Source: Micromonospora marina (GTDB taxonomy: Bacteria > Actinomycetota > Actinomycetes > Mycobacteriales > Micromonosporaceae). From it: a stretch of 64,000 nt of DNA. The position numbers and the translations under genes are program-made. A model generated the notes under the pieces. The model was not told where the DNA came from. It worked only from the letters and a program-made list of their open reading frames with translations, and did no database searches. Where the stretch lies: NCBI RefSeq assembly GCF_900091565.1, contig NZ_FMCV01000007.1, forward strand, positions 62,001-126,000. The letters are read 5' to 3'. Shown here in pieces: positions 8,598-17,612 of the stretch (its first letter is position 1; every line of letters begins with the position of its first letter).

Positions 8598-9890
8598 ATG
8601 ACGGCACTACCAGGTCAGCGTCCGACCACGGCGATTTCGCCGGCCGCCGGACGGCCCGCGGACGAGGATCTGCGGACGCTGTTCGGGCAGTCCATCGCCG
8701 TCTTCGCGGCGCTCGCCGGGCCGACGCACGTGGTGGAGACGGCAAACCCCGCGTTCTTCGCCGCGATCGGTGAGGAACGCGCACGCACCGGGGTCCCGCT
8801 CGCCGAGTTGATGCCGGAACTCGACGGCCAGGGCTTCATCGCCCTGCTGGACGAGGTCTACCGCACGGGTGAGTCCTACACCGGCCACGACGCCCGGGTC
8901 GTGCTGGGCACCGGATCGCAGGCGCGCGAAACGTTCTTCGACTTCACCTACGAGGCGCGCCGCGACGCCGCCGGCACGGTGACCGGCATCCGCGTGATCG
9001 GGGTGGAGACCACCCAGGTCAAGCACGCCCAGCGGTTGATGGCCGAACACCGCGCCATGGTGGAGCAGATCGCCCGTCAGGCGCCCCTGACCGAGGTGCT
9101 CGAAGGGATGGCCCGCTGCATCGAGAATCTCGCCCCGCAGGAGGTGCTCGTCTCCGTCCTGCTCGCCGACGCCGACGGCCGGCACCTGCGCCACGGCGCC
9201 GCGCCGAGCCTGCCCGACTTCTACAACGAGGCCATCGACGGGATCGCCACCGGCGAGGGTGTCGGCTCGTGCGGCACCGCGGCGCACCGGCGGGAACCGG
9301 TCGTCGTCACCGACATCGCCACCGACCCGTTCTGGGCCGACTTCCGCGATCTGGCCGCGCGGGCCGGGCTGGCCGCCTGCTGGTCCACGCCGATCCTGGC
9401 CCGGGACGGCAGCCTGCTCGGCACGTTCGCCATGTACCACCGCACGCCGCGCGTCCCGCGGGACACCGACCTGGCCTTCGCCCGGGTCTTCACCGGCACC
9501 GCCGCGCTGGCCATCGAACGCCACCACATCGAGGAGGCCAAGGCCGCCGCGGACGCCCGCGCCCGAGCCGCCCACGACGAGCTGGCCCGGGTGGTGCGGG
9601 CGGAGCGGGAACTACGGGCCGAGGCGGAGCAGCGCGCCGCCGCCGCCGCGGAACTCACCGCCCGGCTACGTGCCGCCGCCGCCGCGCAGGCCGCCTCCCC
9701 CCGCCCCGGGCAGTGTCAGCTCGGCGGCAGCGACGGCTGCGCCGCCACCGCCGAGATCAAGGTCGCCGACTCGTGGGGCGACTCGGCGTGGGGCTGCCCG
9801 GTCCATGTCGAGGAGGTCATCATCAACGTCCGCTCGGTCTTCATCGCCAGCGAGGAGCTGGGCGGCCTGGCCGCCTACCTCAACCGCTGA
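8598..9890 (+). CDS. PAS-GAF sensor protein with cysteine-containing C-terminal domain
   Basis: A soluble 430-aa protein. A PAS-like domain occupies about residues 30-140 and a GAF domain about 160-310 (GVGSCGTAAHRREPVVVTDI is a typical GAF stretch). An alanine/arginine/glutamate-rich coiled coil spans about 315-365. The last 60 residues carry three or four cysteines (GQCQLGGSDGC, SAWGCPVH) and end in RSVFIASEELGGLAAYLNR. There is no histidine kinase, GGDEF, PP2C or HTH output, so the output domain is not recognised. ATG 8598 has GGAGGAGG upstream. The gene is monocistronic. Confidence 0.85.
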   Translation: MTALPGQRPTTAISPAAGRPADEDLRTLFGQSIAVFAALAGPTHVVETANPAFFAAIGEERARTGVPLAELMPELDGQGFIALLDEVYRTGESYTGHDARVVLGTGSQARETFFDFTYEARRDAAGTVTGIRVIGVETTQVKHAQRLMAEHRAMVEQIARQAPLTEVLEGMARCIENLAPQEVLVSVLLADADGRHLRHGAAPSLPDFYNEAIDGIATGEGVGSCGTAAHRREPVVVTDIATDPFWADFRDLAARAGLAACWSTPILARDGSLLGTFAMYHRTPRVPRDTDLAFARVFTGTAALAIERHHIEEAKAAADARARAAHDELARVVRAERELRAEAEQRAAAAAELTARLRAAAAAQAASPRPGQCQLGGSDGCAATAEIKVADSWGDSAWGCPVHVEEVIINVRSVFIASEELGGLAAYLNR

Positions 9891-9979
9891 CCGCCCGACC
9901 ACACCCCCGGACGGGAGTGTCGCGGGCCGGTGCGCCGCCGGCGGACCTGCGCGGCCGGGTCCGGCGCCGGGGCGAAGGC

Positions 9980-10261
9980 CTAACGCCGGGCGGGCTCGCC
10001 GGCCGGCTCGCGAGCGGGGTGCGCCGCGGTGAACGGGCTCCGCAGGCGCGTCATGGATTCGGCGCTGATGTCCGCGATCGGACTGCGCTCGTCGTCGGTG
10101 GCCCCGGCCCCTTCCACACGGAAGGGGTTCGGGACGAACGTGTCGTCGGGCACGAGGTGCTCCAAGGGGTTCTGCACGGCGGCGCTCGACTCGGTCGTCG
10201 CGGCGGGGAGACCGTGGGAGAGGAAAGGGGCAGCGATCAGTCGGTACCCCGCTTCGACAGC
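9980..10261 (-). pseudogene. Coding-like remnant of unknown function
   Basis: An open frame on the minus strand runs from just after a TAG (10262-10264) to a TAG at 9980 with strongly GC-rich third positions. It reads YRLIAAPFLSHGLPAATTE, then NPLEHLVPDDTFVPNPFRV and an acidic to neutral tail. The only usable start is GTG 10177 (65 aa), without a clear ribosome-binding site, and protein-like sequence continues upstream of it. That points to the C-terminal stub of a decayed gene, though a short real gene is possible. The family is not recognised. The rest of 9891-10447 shows no convincing gene. Confidence 0.35.
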
Positions 10262-10447
10262 CTAGTACGGCAGCCGCCGTTTGAGGTCTTGCTGGCGAAC
10301 CGGAGTGGACCGCGGTCTTGACCAGGATCGGTACTCGCATACCGCGCAGCTACCCGCCAGCCGCGAACCAACCTGCGGTCGGATTCGGGGCCGTGGTCGC
10401 CGGAGCACTCGGCGCCGTCAGCCGCCCGGCCGAGAGGTGACGCGACG

Positions 10448-11158
10448 TCACGCCGCCGGCAGGTCCACCACCCGGGTGGCCCAGCGCTTCATCAGCGCCG
10501 GGTCGTGGGTGATGACCAGGACGCCGGCGCCCTGCCGGCGCTGGTAGTCGGTGACGACGGCGGCGACGTGCGCCTGGGTGGAGGCGTCGAGCATCGCGGT
10601 GGCCTCGTCGCAGAGCAGGTAGTCCGGCCGGTGGACCAGGGCGCGGGCGAGGCACGCGCGTTGCAGCTGCCCGTCGCTGACCGCGTGCGGGCGGCGGGTC
10701 AGCAGGTCGGGGGTCAGTCCGACCAGGTCGGCCAGCTCCGCCGTACGGGCGGCGGCCTGCTCACGCGGTGTGCCGGTGGCGCGCAGCGGCTCGGCGATGA
10801 CGTCGGCGAGGCTGAGCCGCGGATCGGTGGCGGCGCGCGGGCTCTGGAACAGGATCGCGACGCGGGTGCGCAGTTGCGCCGGCAGGCGGTGGCGGACGCC
10901 GCCCAGCGGTTCCCCGTCGATCGTGACGTGACCGCTGTCCGGGGCGTGCAGCAGGGCGAGGACGCGGGCGAGCGTGGACTTGCCGCTGCCCGAGGGCCCG
11001 CGCAGTCCGACCGTCTCGCCGGGGGCGACGTGCAGGTCGACCCGGTCGAGGACGCGCTGCCCGCCGTACGCGACGCAGACCTGGTGCGCGGCGAGCCCGC
11101 CGGCCGGTGCGGCGCCCGGGGCAACGGCGTCGGCCGCGCCGGGAACCGTGGCCGTCAT
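10448..11158 (-). CDS. ABC importer ATP-binding protein (DppF/NikE-like)
   Basis: A 236-aa nucleotide-binding subunit, the last gene of a five-gene importer. Walker A is GPSGSGKS near residue 55, Walker B YLLCDEA near 182. The signature motif reads VSDGQLQR, where LSGGQ would be usual, so glycine is replaced by aspartate at its second conserved position. It lacks the C-terminal oligopeptide-transporter extension found in longer DppF proteins. Its ATG overlaps the preceding ATPase gene (ATGA), so stoichiometric production is expected. It should energise uptake by the permease pair together with the upstream ATPase. Confidence 0.9.
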   Translation of the reverse strand: MTATVPGAADAVAPGAAPAGGLAAHQVCVAYGGQRVLDRVDLHVAPGETVGLRGPSGSGKSTLARVLALLHAPDSGHVTIDGEPLGGVRHRLPAQLRTRVAILFQSPRAATDPRLSLADVIAEPLRATGTPREQAAARTAELADLVGLTPDLLTRRPHAVSDGQLQRACLARALVHRPDYLLCDEATAMLDASTQAHVAAVVTDYQRRQGAGVLVITHDPALMKRWATRVVDLPAA

Positions 11159-12153
11159 GCCGGTGCCTCCTCACGCAGCGGGTGGTGACAGGCGACCCGG
11201 CCGGTGCCGTCGGCGGCGAGGCGGGGCAGGGTGCCGCAGGCGTCGGTGGCGCGGGCGCAGCGCGGGGCGAAGGCACAGCCGCCGGGCAGGTCGGTGAGCC
11301 TGGGCGGGTGCCCGGGCACCGGAACGAAGGCACGGTCGGGCAGGGCATCGAGCAGACCGGCGGTGTACGGGTGGGCCGGATCGTCGAACAGCGCCTCGGC
11401 CGGACGGTGTTCGACGATGCGGCTGGCGTACATCACGGCGACGGTGTCCGCGACGCGGCGCGCGGCGGCGAGGTCGTGCGTGATGAGCAGGACGGCGGCG
11501 CCGGTGTCGCAGCGGCGGCGCAGCAGGTCCAGCGTGTGGTCGACCAGCGGCCGGTCCAGGCCGGTGGTGGGTTCGTCGGCGAGCAGCACCGGCGGGTCTG
11601 GCGCGAGCGCGAGCGCGGTGGCGAGCCGCTGGGCCATGCCGCCGGACATCTCGTGCGGGTACCGGTCCAGGTCGGCCGGGTCGAAACCCACGTCGGCGGC
11701 GATCCGGACGGCGGCGGCGGGCGCGTCGCGACGGGTGTGCCCGTGGGCGCGCAGCGTCTCCTCCAGCAGCCTCCGCCCGGTCCGCACCGGGGTGAGCGCG
11801 GTGGCGGGGCTCTGCGGGACGAGGCCGACGCCCCGCCCGCGTACATGCCGGGCGAGGTGCCGCTCCCCCGCGCCGATCAGGTCGGCCTCCCGGCGTCCCG
11901 GCGCGTGCAGGCGGGCCCGTCCGGTGACCGTGGCGTTGCCCGGCAGCAGGCCGAGCAGGGCGTGCGCGAGGACGGACTTGCCGCACCCGGACTCACCGAC
12001 CACCGCCAGCAGCTCGCCGGGCCGCAGTGTGAGGCTCAGATCGGTGACGGCGTGCACGACCGCGTCGCGCAGCCGGAAGCGGACGGTCAGCCCGTCGACG
12101 GCCAGCAGCGGCGAGGTGAGAGCGGTACCGGCGGGCAGCGCGGTGGTGGTCAC
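11155..12153 (-). CDS. ABC importer ATP-binding protein (DppD/NikD-like)
   Basis: A 332-aa ATPase with Walker A GESGCGKS near residue 48, signature MSGGMAQR near 168 and Walker B VLLADEPT near 187. The C-terminal oligopeptide/dipeptide-transporter domain has the CAFAPRC...C pattern (GGCAFAPRCARATDACG), which in this family can hold an iron-sulfur cluster. The start is GTG 12153 overlapping the permease stop as GTGA. The protein pairs with the downstream ATPase in the importer. Confidence 0.92.
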   Translation of the reverse strand: MTTTALPAGTALTSPLLAVDGLTVRFRLRDAVVHAVTDLSLTLRPGELLAVVGESGCGKSVLAHALLGLLPGNATVTGRARLHAPGRREADLIGAGERHLARHVRGRGVGLVPQSPATALTPVRTGRRLLEETLRAHGHTRRDAPAAAVRIAADVGFDPADLDRYPHEMSGGMAQRLATALALAPDPPVLLADEPTTGLDRPLVDHTLDLLRRRCDTGAAVLLITHDLAAARRVADTVAVMYASRIVEHRPAEALFDDPAHPYTAGLLDALPDRAFVPVPGHPPRLTDLPGGCAFAPRCARATDACGTLPRLAADGTGRVACHHPLREEAPA

Positions 12154-13016
12154 AGTTGCAGCTCCGCTCGTACGCGCGGGTCGAGGCGGTCGCGCCAGCG
12201 GCCGGTGAGCACGGCGAGTGCCAGCGTGGCGGTCACGAGCAGGAGACCGGGGACGATGCTGGCCCACCAGGCGCCGGTGAGCAGCGACCGCTGCCCGTCG
12301 TTGATCATGTTGCCGATCGAGGCGAGGTGCGGGGGCAGGCCGAGGCCGAGGAAGGACAGCGCCGTCTCGTGCCAGACGGCGTGCGGCACCATGAGCGTGG
12401 TCGCCAGCGCCAGTCGCGGCAGCACGTGCGGCAGCAGGTGCCGGGTGAGCACCCGGACGCGCCCGGCGCCGCCGGCGATCGCGGCGTCGACGAACGGCCG
12501 GTTGCGCAGGCTGAGCAGTTCCGAGCGGACGATCCGGGCGGTGGACAGCCAGTGCGTCAACGCGATGGAGGCGATCACCGCGCCCAGGCCGGGGCGCAGC
12601 ATCGCCACGACGAAGATGCCCAGCAGCAGGTGCGGCAGCGCCGCGACGGTGTCCACGACGCGCATGAGCGCCCGGTCGACCCAGCCGCCGACGCTGCCGG
12701 CGACGGCGCCGACCACGCCACCGATGACGGCGGCGACGAGCGCGGCGACCGCGCCGACGAGCAGCGAGACGCGCAGGCCGTAGAGGCTGCGCAACGCCAC
12801 GTCGCGGCCGAGGTCGTCGGTGCCGGCCAGGTGCTCCGGCGAGGGCGCGAGCCGGGTACGGGAGAGGTCCACTGCACTCTGGTCCAGCGGCCACAGGACC
12901 GGGGCCAGCAGCGCGGCGGCGACGACACCGCCGAGCACGACGACGGCGACCATCGTGCCGGCGCTGCCGGTACGGCGCAGGCGCCGGACGCGCGCGGGAA
13001 GGGCGAGATCAGTCAT
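12150..13016 (-). CDS. ABC importer permease (DppC/NikC-like)
   Basis: A 288-aa inner-membrane permease. It has an N-terminal helix (TMVAVVVLGGVVAAALLAPV), the HLAGTDDLGRDV segment typical of the DppC family, and five more helices with an EAA-like loop (DAAIAGGAGRVRVLTRHLLP). Its ATG overlaps the DppB-like gene by eight bases. It forms the translocation path with that partner. Confidence 0.93.
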   Translation of the reverse strand: MTDLALPARVRRLRRTGSAGTMVAVVVLGGVVAAALLAPVLWPLDQSAVDLSRTRLAPSPEHLAGTDDLGRDVALRSLYGLRVSLLVGAVAALVAAVIGGVVGAVAGSVGGWVDRALMRVVDTVAALPHLLLGIFVVAMLRPGLGAVIASIALTHWLSTARIVRSELLSLRNRPFVDAAIAGGAGRVRVLTRHLLPHVLPRLALATTLMVPHAVWHETALSFLGLGLPPHLASIGNMINDGQRSLLTGAWWASIVPGLLLVTATLALAVLTGRWRDRLDPRVRAELQL

Positions 13017-14013
13017 CGAGGCGTACCCGGGGGTCGGCGGCGGCGTAGGCGAGGTCGGTGAGCAGGTTCGCGGTCAGGACCACGACGGTGGTGGCCAGGG
13101 TCGTGGCCGCGAGCAGCGGGAAGTCGGCGCCCAGCGCGGCCTCGACGGTGACCGCGCCGAGGCCGGGCAGGGAGAACACGGTCTCCACCAGCACCGCGCC
13201 GCCGACGAGTTCGGGCAGGTGCGTGCCCACCAGCGTGAGGAACGGCAGCAGCGCGGTACGCAGGGCGTGCCCGAACAGGACGACCCGGCCCGGCAGCCCT
13301 CGGGCGCGGGCGGCCAGGACGTGGTCGTCGCGCAGACTCTCGGCGACCGCGTCGCGGACGAACAACACGAACCACGGCGCCTGGGAGATCGCCAGCACGG
13401 TCACCGGAAGCACCAGGTGCCGGGCCACGTCAAACGGGTCGGTACCGGTGGCGGTGATGTCGGTGAGCCCGCCGGCGGGCAGCCAGCCGAGGCTGAGGGC
13501 GAACACGGCGATGGCCGCGAGGCCGATCCAGAACACGGGCATGGACTGCACGGCGTACGCGACGGACCGCAGCGCCCGGTCGAACCAGCCTCCGCGCCGG
13601 TACGCGGCCAGCGTGCCCAGCAACACGCTCGCCACCAGCACCAGGGCCAGCGCGGTGCCGACGAGCAGCAGCGTCCAGCCGGCCCGCGCCGCGAGCACCG
13701 AGGTGACCGGCTCGTGCCGGCTCGTCGACCAGCCGAGGTCGCCGCGCAGCAGGTTGCCGATCCAGCGGGCGTACTGCACGGGCAGCGGGTCGTCGACGCC
13801 CCAGTTGGCACGGATCTGCGCGAGGTTCTCCTCGCTGGTGGTGAACGCCGCCGCGCCCGCGTACTGCTGGGCCGGGTCGATCGGGGAGGCGGCGCCGAGC
13901 GCGAACATGCCCATGCTGGTCGCGGCCAGCACCGGTACGGCCACCAGCAGCCGCCGCCGGACCACCGCGCCCGCCCCGGCCAGCCGCCGCCGGCCGGTCG
14001 CGGGCGCCGTCAC
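13009..14013 (-). CDS. ABC importer permease (DppB/NikB-like)
   Basis: A 334-aa membrane permease with the family order of one N-terminal helix, a periplasmic-side loop containing NWGVDDPLPVQYARW and GDLGWSTS, and five helices with an EAA loop (AARARGLPGRVVLFGHALR). The start GTG 14013 overlaps the binding-protein stop (GTGA). The N-terminus is arginine-rich (RRRLAGAGAVVRRRLL), consistent with the positive-inside rule. Confidence 0.92.
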   Translation of the reverse strand: MTAPATGRRRLAGAGAVVRRRLLVAVPVLAATSMGMFALGAASPIDPAQQYAGAAAFTTSEENLAQIRANWGVDDPLPVQYARWIGNLLRGDLGWSTSRHEPVTSVLAARAGWTLLLVGTALALVLVASVLLGTLAAYRRGGWFDRALRSVAYAVQSMPVFWIGLAAIAVFALSLGWLPAGGLTDITATGTDPFDVARHLVLPVTVLAISQAPWFVLFVRDAVAESLRDDHVLAARARGLPGRVVLFGHALRTALLPFLTLVGTHLPELVGGAVLVETVFSLPGLGAVTVEAALGADFPLLAATTLATTVVVLTANLLTDLAYAAADPRVRLDD

Positions 14014-15608
14014 GACTTCTTCGTCCACGTGTGCACGTTCCACCAGACGCTGTTGGCGACGTCGTGCTCGTGCGGCTCGACCCGCGGCGTCACACCGGTC
14101 ACGGTGTCCTTCAGCACGTACGTGTGCTGGAGGTAGGTGAGGAACACCCACGGCACGTCGGCGGCGAGCTGCTGCTGGAACGTGGCGTACGCGGCCTTGC
14201 GGGCGGCCGGGTCGGCGCTGTCCCGGCCCTTCTGCAACGCGGCGTCGGTGACCGCGGACCGGTACGAGCCGGGGTTGAAGAAGCCCTGGCCGGCGAAGGC
14301 CGAGCTGAACAGCTTGTAGGAGACGAAATCCGGATCGTACGGCGTGCCGTAGCCCATGATCAGGGCGTCGTTCTTCATCCGCGGGGTGATCGCGTCCCAG
14401 GTCAGGCCCTCCGGCGTGACAGTGATGCCGACCTTCTTCGCGTCCGCGGTGACGGCCAGGGCCAGTTCCTTGCGCAAACTGTCGGTGGCCGGGTACATGA
14501 GCGTGAACGCGGCCGGCCGTCCATCCTTGACCCGGATCCCGTCCGGGCCGGGCTTCCACCCGGCGGCGTCCAGCACGGCGGTCGCCGCGGCGGTGTCGGC
14601 GGCGGGCTCGCCGGCGACGGACGGATCGGCGTACGGCGACGTGGGCGGCACCGGCCCGAACGCGGGCTCCCCGGCACCGCCGAGCACGCCGGTCACCATG
14701 GCCTGCCGGTCCACGGCGGCGTTCAGCGCCGTGCGGATCGCGAGGTCACCGGTGACCGGGTTGCCCATCGGCAGCATGACGCCCCGGTAGTCGGCGGTCG
14801 GCACCTTGTGCACCCGGTAGCCGTTGCGGCTCTCGAACCCGGACGCGAGCTTCGGGGCCAGTTCCGCGGCGTCGAACTCGCCGGCGCGCATCCGCTGGGC
14901 CCGTACGTTGTCGTCGGCGACGAACGCCACCACCACGCCGGAGTTCGCCGGCTCGCCGCCCCAGTACTTCTCGTTCGCGGCGAGCACCAGCCGGTCACCC
15001 GGGGTCCAGGAGGTCACCCGGTACGGGCCGGTGCCGACCGGCTTACGGTTGAAGGCGGCCTTGTTGACGTCCTGCCCGGCGAACGCCTTCGCCGGAACGA
15101 TCCCGAGCGCCAGCCGTTGCAGGAACGGCGCGTACGCGTACTTGAGGGTGAACACCACTGTCGCCGGGTCGGGCGCGGTGACGGAGGCGAGCATGTCCAG
15201 ATCGGAGCGCAGCGTCGAGTCGACAGCCGGGTCCAGCACCGCCTGGTAGGTGAACACCACATCCGGCGCGGTGAGCGGGCTGCCGTCGTGGAACAGCACG
15301 CCCTCGCGCAGCCTGGCGGTGACCGTCTTCCCGTCCGCCGAGACGGTCGGCAGCTCACGGGCCAGGGCCGGCACCAGTTCGTTGCGGACGTCCCGGGCGA
15401 CCAGCCCGTCGAAGATCAGCGAAGCGCCGTCGACGCCGTAGTTGAGCACCGGGTTGAGGGTGTCCGGCTCCCCGGCGGTGGCGACCACCAGCGTTGCGGC
15501 GTTGTCCGTGCCGCTGGTCGACGCGGTGGGCGATGAGCAGCCCGCGGCGGCGAGCAGGGCGGCGGCAAGCACCGCGGCAACGCGTACGGGCTTGATTCTG
15601 ATCGCCAC
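14010..15608 (-). CDS. Extracellular solute-binding lipoprotein, SBP family 5
   Basis: A 532-aa substrate-binding lipoprotein for peptides, nickel complexes or similar ligands. A signal peptide ends in a clear lipobox (LLAAAGC, cysteine near residue 24), so it should be tethered outside the membrane. Family-5 landmarks include AGEPDTLNP, LREGVLFHDGSPLTAPDVVF and GTGPYRVTSW. GTG 15608 was chosen because GAGGGG lies eight bases upstream and the signal peptide begins there. It heads the operon SBP-permease-permease-ATPase-ATPase, all with 4-8 nt overlaps. Substrate cannot be told from sequence alone. Confidence 0.9.
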   Translation of the reverse strand: MAIRIKPVRVAAVLAAALLAAAGCSSPTASTSGTDNAATLVVATAGEPDTLNPVLNYGVDGASLIFDGLVARDVRNELVPALARELPTVSADGKTVTARLREGVLFHDGSPLTAPDVVFTYQAVLDPAVDSTLRSDLDMLASVTAPDPATVVFTLKYAYAPFLQRLALGIVPAKAFAGQDVNKAAFNRKPVGTGPYRVTSWTPGDRLVLAANEKYWGGEPANSGVVVAFVADDNVRAQRMRAGEFDAAELAPKLASGFESRNGYRVHKVPTADYRGVMLPMGNPVTGDLAIRTALNAAVDRQAMVTGVLGGAGEPAFGPVPPTSPYADPSVAGEPAADTAAATAVLDAAGWKPGPDGIRVKDGRPAAFTLMYPATDSLRKELALAVTADAKKVGITVTPEGLTWDAITPRMKNDALIMGYGTPYDPDFVSYKLFSSAFAGQGFFNPGSYRSAVTDAALQKGRDSADPAARKAAYATFQQQLAADVPWVFLTYLQHTYVLKDTVTGVTPRVEPHEHDVANSVWWNVHTWTKKS

Positions 15609-15689
15609 CGGCAACCCCTCGAACACTCGTCGGCGGGTGGCAGTAGGGCGGGCGCTCCGGCGAGGATCGATCATCGCGTGCCCGAGCGC

Positions 15690-15735
15690 CCACTACCACC
15701 ACTATTCTGCAGTTGCCAACTATATGCAATAAGGG
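15690..15735. promoter_or_regulatory. AT-rich divergent promoter region with palindrome
   Basis: An unusually AT-rich stretch lies between the importer operon (minus) and the phosphatase gene (plus). It contains AGTTGCCAACT (an 11-bp palindrome) flanked by TATTCTGCA and TATATGCAATA, which form a larger imperfect inverted repeat. It may be the operator of the importer operon. No regulator is assigned. Confidence 0.45.
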
Positions 15736-15805
15736 GGACCGATGGCCCGCCGGCCCCGGCGTCGCTCGCGAGGCGGCCGCGCCGCGAGCTGAATATGCTC
15801 ACGAG

Positions 15806-17074
15806 GTGGAGGACAGCGAGCAGGCGGTGCTGGCCGGGATCCTGCAGTCGGCCGAGAACGCCGCACCCGTGGAGGCGGTCGAGGCCGTCACCGGCGTCAT
15901 CGCCACAGCGCTGAACGCGCTCGGCATCGCGCTGCTGATCGCCGACCTCAGCGGCCGTGCGCTGGTCCGGCTGACCCACCGGCCGGCCGGCGGCGGTCCC
16001 GGCCGGCGCCACGACGAGGAGGAAGCCGAGGTTCTCCCGTTCGACGGCGGTCCCCACGAACGCGCCCTCCGGCAGCAGGCCCCCGAGGTCGTCCCCGGCG
16101 ACGGCACGTGGACCGTGCTCGCGCCGGTCACCGACCGCGGCGAGGCGATCGGCCTGCTGGAGGTCGACCTGCCCGACGAGCCGGACGGCGACGTCGTGAA
16201 CTGGGTCGCCCGCACCGCCCACGCGCTGGCGTTCGTGGTCATCGCCAACCGCCGGCACACCGACCTGTTCGAGTGGGGACAGCGCACCACCCCGTTCACC
16301 CTCTCCGCCGAGATCCAGCGCCGCCTGCTGCCCGCCTCGTTCACCTGCGAGGCCGGCGCCTTCGCCCTCTCCGGCTGGCTGGAACCCGCCGCGAGCGTCG
16401 GCGGTGACACGTTCGACTACAGCCTGGCCCGGGACCTGCTGCACCTCAGCGTCACCGACGCGATGGGCCACGGCGTGGCGAGCGCGCTCACCGCCACCCT
16501 CGGCGTGGGCAGCCTGCGCAACACCCGTCGGCGTGGCGCCGGCCTGGTCGCCCAGGCCGAGGAGGCCAACCGGGCCGTCGCGGAACACGCCAACGTACGC
16601 GGCGCGTACGTCACCGCCGTGCTGGGCCGGATCGACCTCACCACGGGCCGCTGCGAACTGCTGAACGCCGGGCACGTCCCGCCGATACTGGTCCGGGACG
16701 GCCGCGTCGTACCGGTGGCGCTGCCGGGCAACTTCCCGTTCGGGATGTTCCCCGAGGAGAGCTACCGCAGCGGGGAGGTGCCACTGCTGCCCGGCGACCG
16801 GCTGGTGGTGGTCACCGACGGCATGCGCGAGCGCAACGCCGCCGACCTCGACCTGCCCGCCGCGCTGCTCCGCCTGGCGCACCTGCATCCCCGCGAGGCG
16901 GTCCGGGCGCTGTCCGACGCGGTGCTGGAGATCGCCGGGCCGGCGCTGACCGACGACGCCACGCTGCTCGTCGTCGACTGGTACGGCGACCACGGGCCGC
17001 GGCGCAGCACCGCCGGCGCCGACACCGCCCGCGTCAGTCCGGACGAGGAGCGCTCAGCGAACGTCCGCCGGTGA
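15806..17074 (+). CDS. PP2C-type serine phosphatase, RsbU/SpoIIE family
   Basis: A 422-aa soluble phosphatase. Residues up to about 165 look like a GAF-type sensory domain; a PP2C/SpoIIE domain follows with metal-binding aspartates in AASVGGDTFDYS and VTDAMGHGVASALTATL, and DRLVVVTDGMRE near the end. Such enzymes dephosphorylate STAS anti-sigma antagonists. A STAS gene converges on its 3' end with a 21-nt overlap, so they may be partners (inference). The start is uncertain: GTG 15806 fits where protein-like sequence begins, but the ribosome-binding site is weak. Confidence 0.85.
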   Translation: MEDSEQAVLAGILQSAENAAPVEAVEAVTGVIATALNALGIALLIADLSGRALVRLTHRPAGGGPGRRHDEEEAEVLPFDGGPHERALRQQAPEVVPGDGTWTVLAPVTDRGEAIGLLEVDLPDEPDGDVVNWVARTAHALAFVVIANRRHTDLFEWGQRTTPFTLSAEIQRRLLPASFTCEAGAFALSGWLEPAASVGGDTFDYSLARDLLHLSVTDAMGHGVASALTATLGVGSLRNTRRRGAGLVAQAEEANRAVAEHANVRGAYVTAVLGRIDLTTGRCELLNAGHVPPILVRDGRVVPVALPGNFPFGMFPEESYRSGEVPLLPGDRLVVVTDGMRERNAADLDLPAALLRLAHLHPREAVRALSDAVLEIAGPALTDDATLLVVDWYGDHGPRRSTAGADTARVSPDEERSANVRR

Positions 17075-17410
17075 GCCCTCCTCGGCGTCCCGCACGGTGC
17101 CGAAGAGCGGGATGACGCGGTCCACCGAGGTGATCGAGAAGACGTTGCGGATCGACTGGCGGACGACGGCCAGGCCGAGCCAGCCGTCACGCTCCCGCAG
17201 GTTCTTGTAGACGAGCACCAGCGCGCCCAGGCCGCTGGAGTCCACGAACCCGACCTGGGTCAGGTCGACGACCACCGTCCGGGCGCCGGTCTCCACCACG
17301 TCGAGCAGCCGGTCACGCAGCCGCGGCGCGGTGGCCATGTCCAGATCACCGGCGACCTCGATCACGGGGCCGACGCGCCCCTGCCTGGTCGTCACCGAGA
17401 ACTCCACCAC
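17054..17410 (-). CDS. STAS-domain anti-sigma factor antagonist
   Basis: A 118-aa single-domain STAS protein. It contains AGDLDMATAP and VDLTQVGFVDSSGLGAL, where a serine in the DSSG loop is the usual phosphorylation site. In partner switching, the dephosphorylated form binds an RsbW-like anti-sigma kinase and frees a sigma factor. It overlaps the phosphatase gene tail to tail by 21 bases. An RsbW-like ATPase is encoded at 30928. Confidence 0.93.
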   Translation of the reverse strand: MVEFSVTTRQGRVGPVIEVAGDLDMATAPRLRDRLLDVVETGARTVVVDLTQVGFVDSSGLGALVLVYKNLRERDGWLGLAVVRQSIRNVFSITSVDRVIPLFGTVRDAEEGSPADVR

Positions 17411-17612
17411 TCCCCCTCAACCACGCGCCGAGACGGCATCTCACTCCTGTCCACCGTGCCAGAAATCCGCCCCGATCGCCTCCCGCAGGCGCTCACCCGG
17501 CCCAGCCGTCCACCCCCGGAGTGGTGCACGACACCTTGGGGCTCCTGAGCGCGGGGAAGGTCGCCGCCGGCGGCGGCCACGTCGCGGGCGGGGCTGAACT
17601 ACCCTCGCCGCC

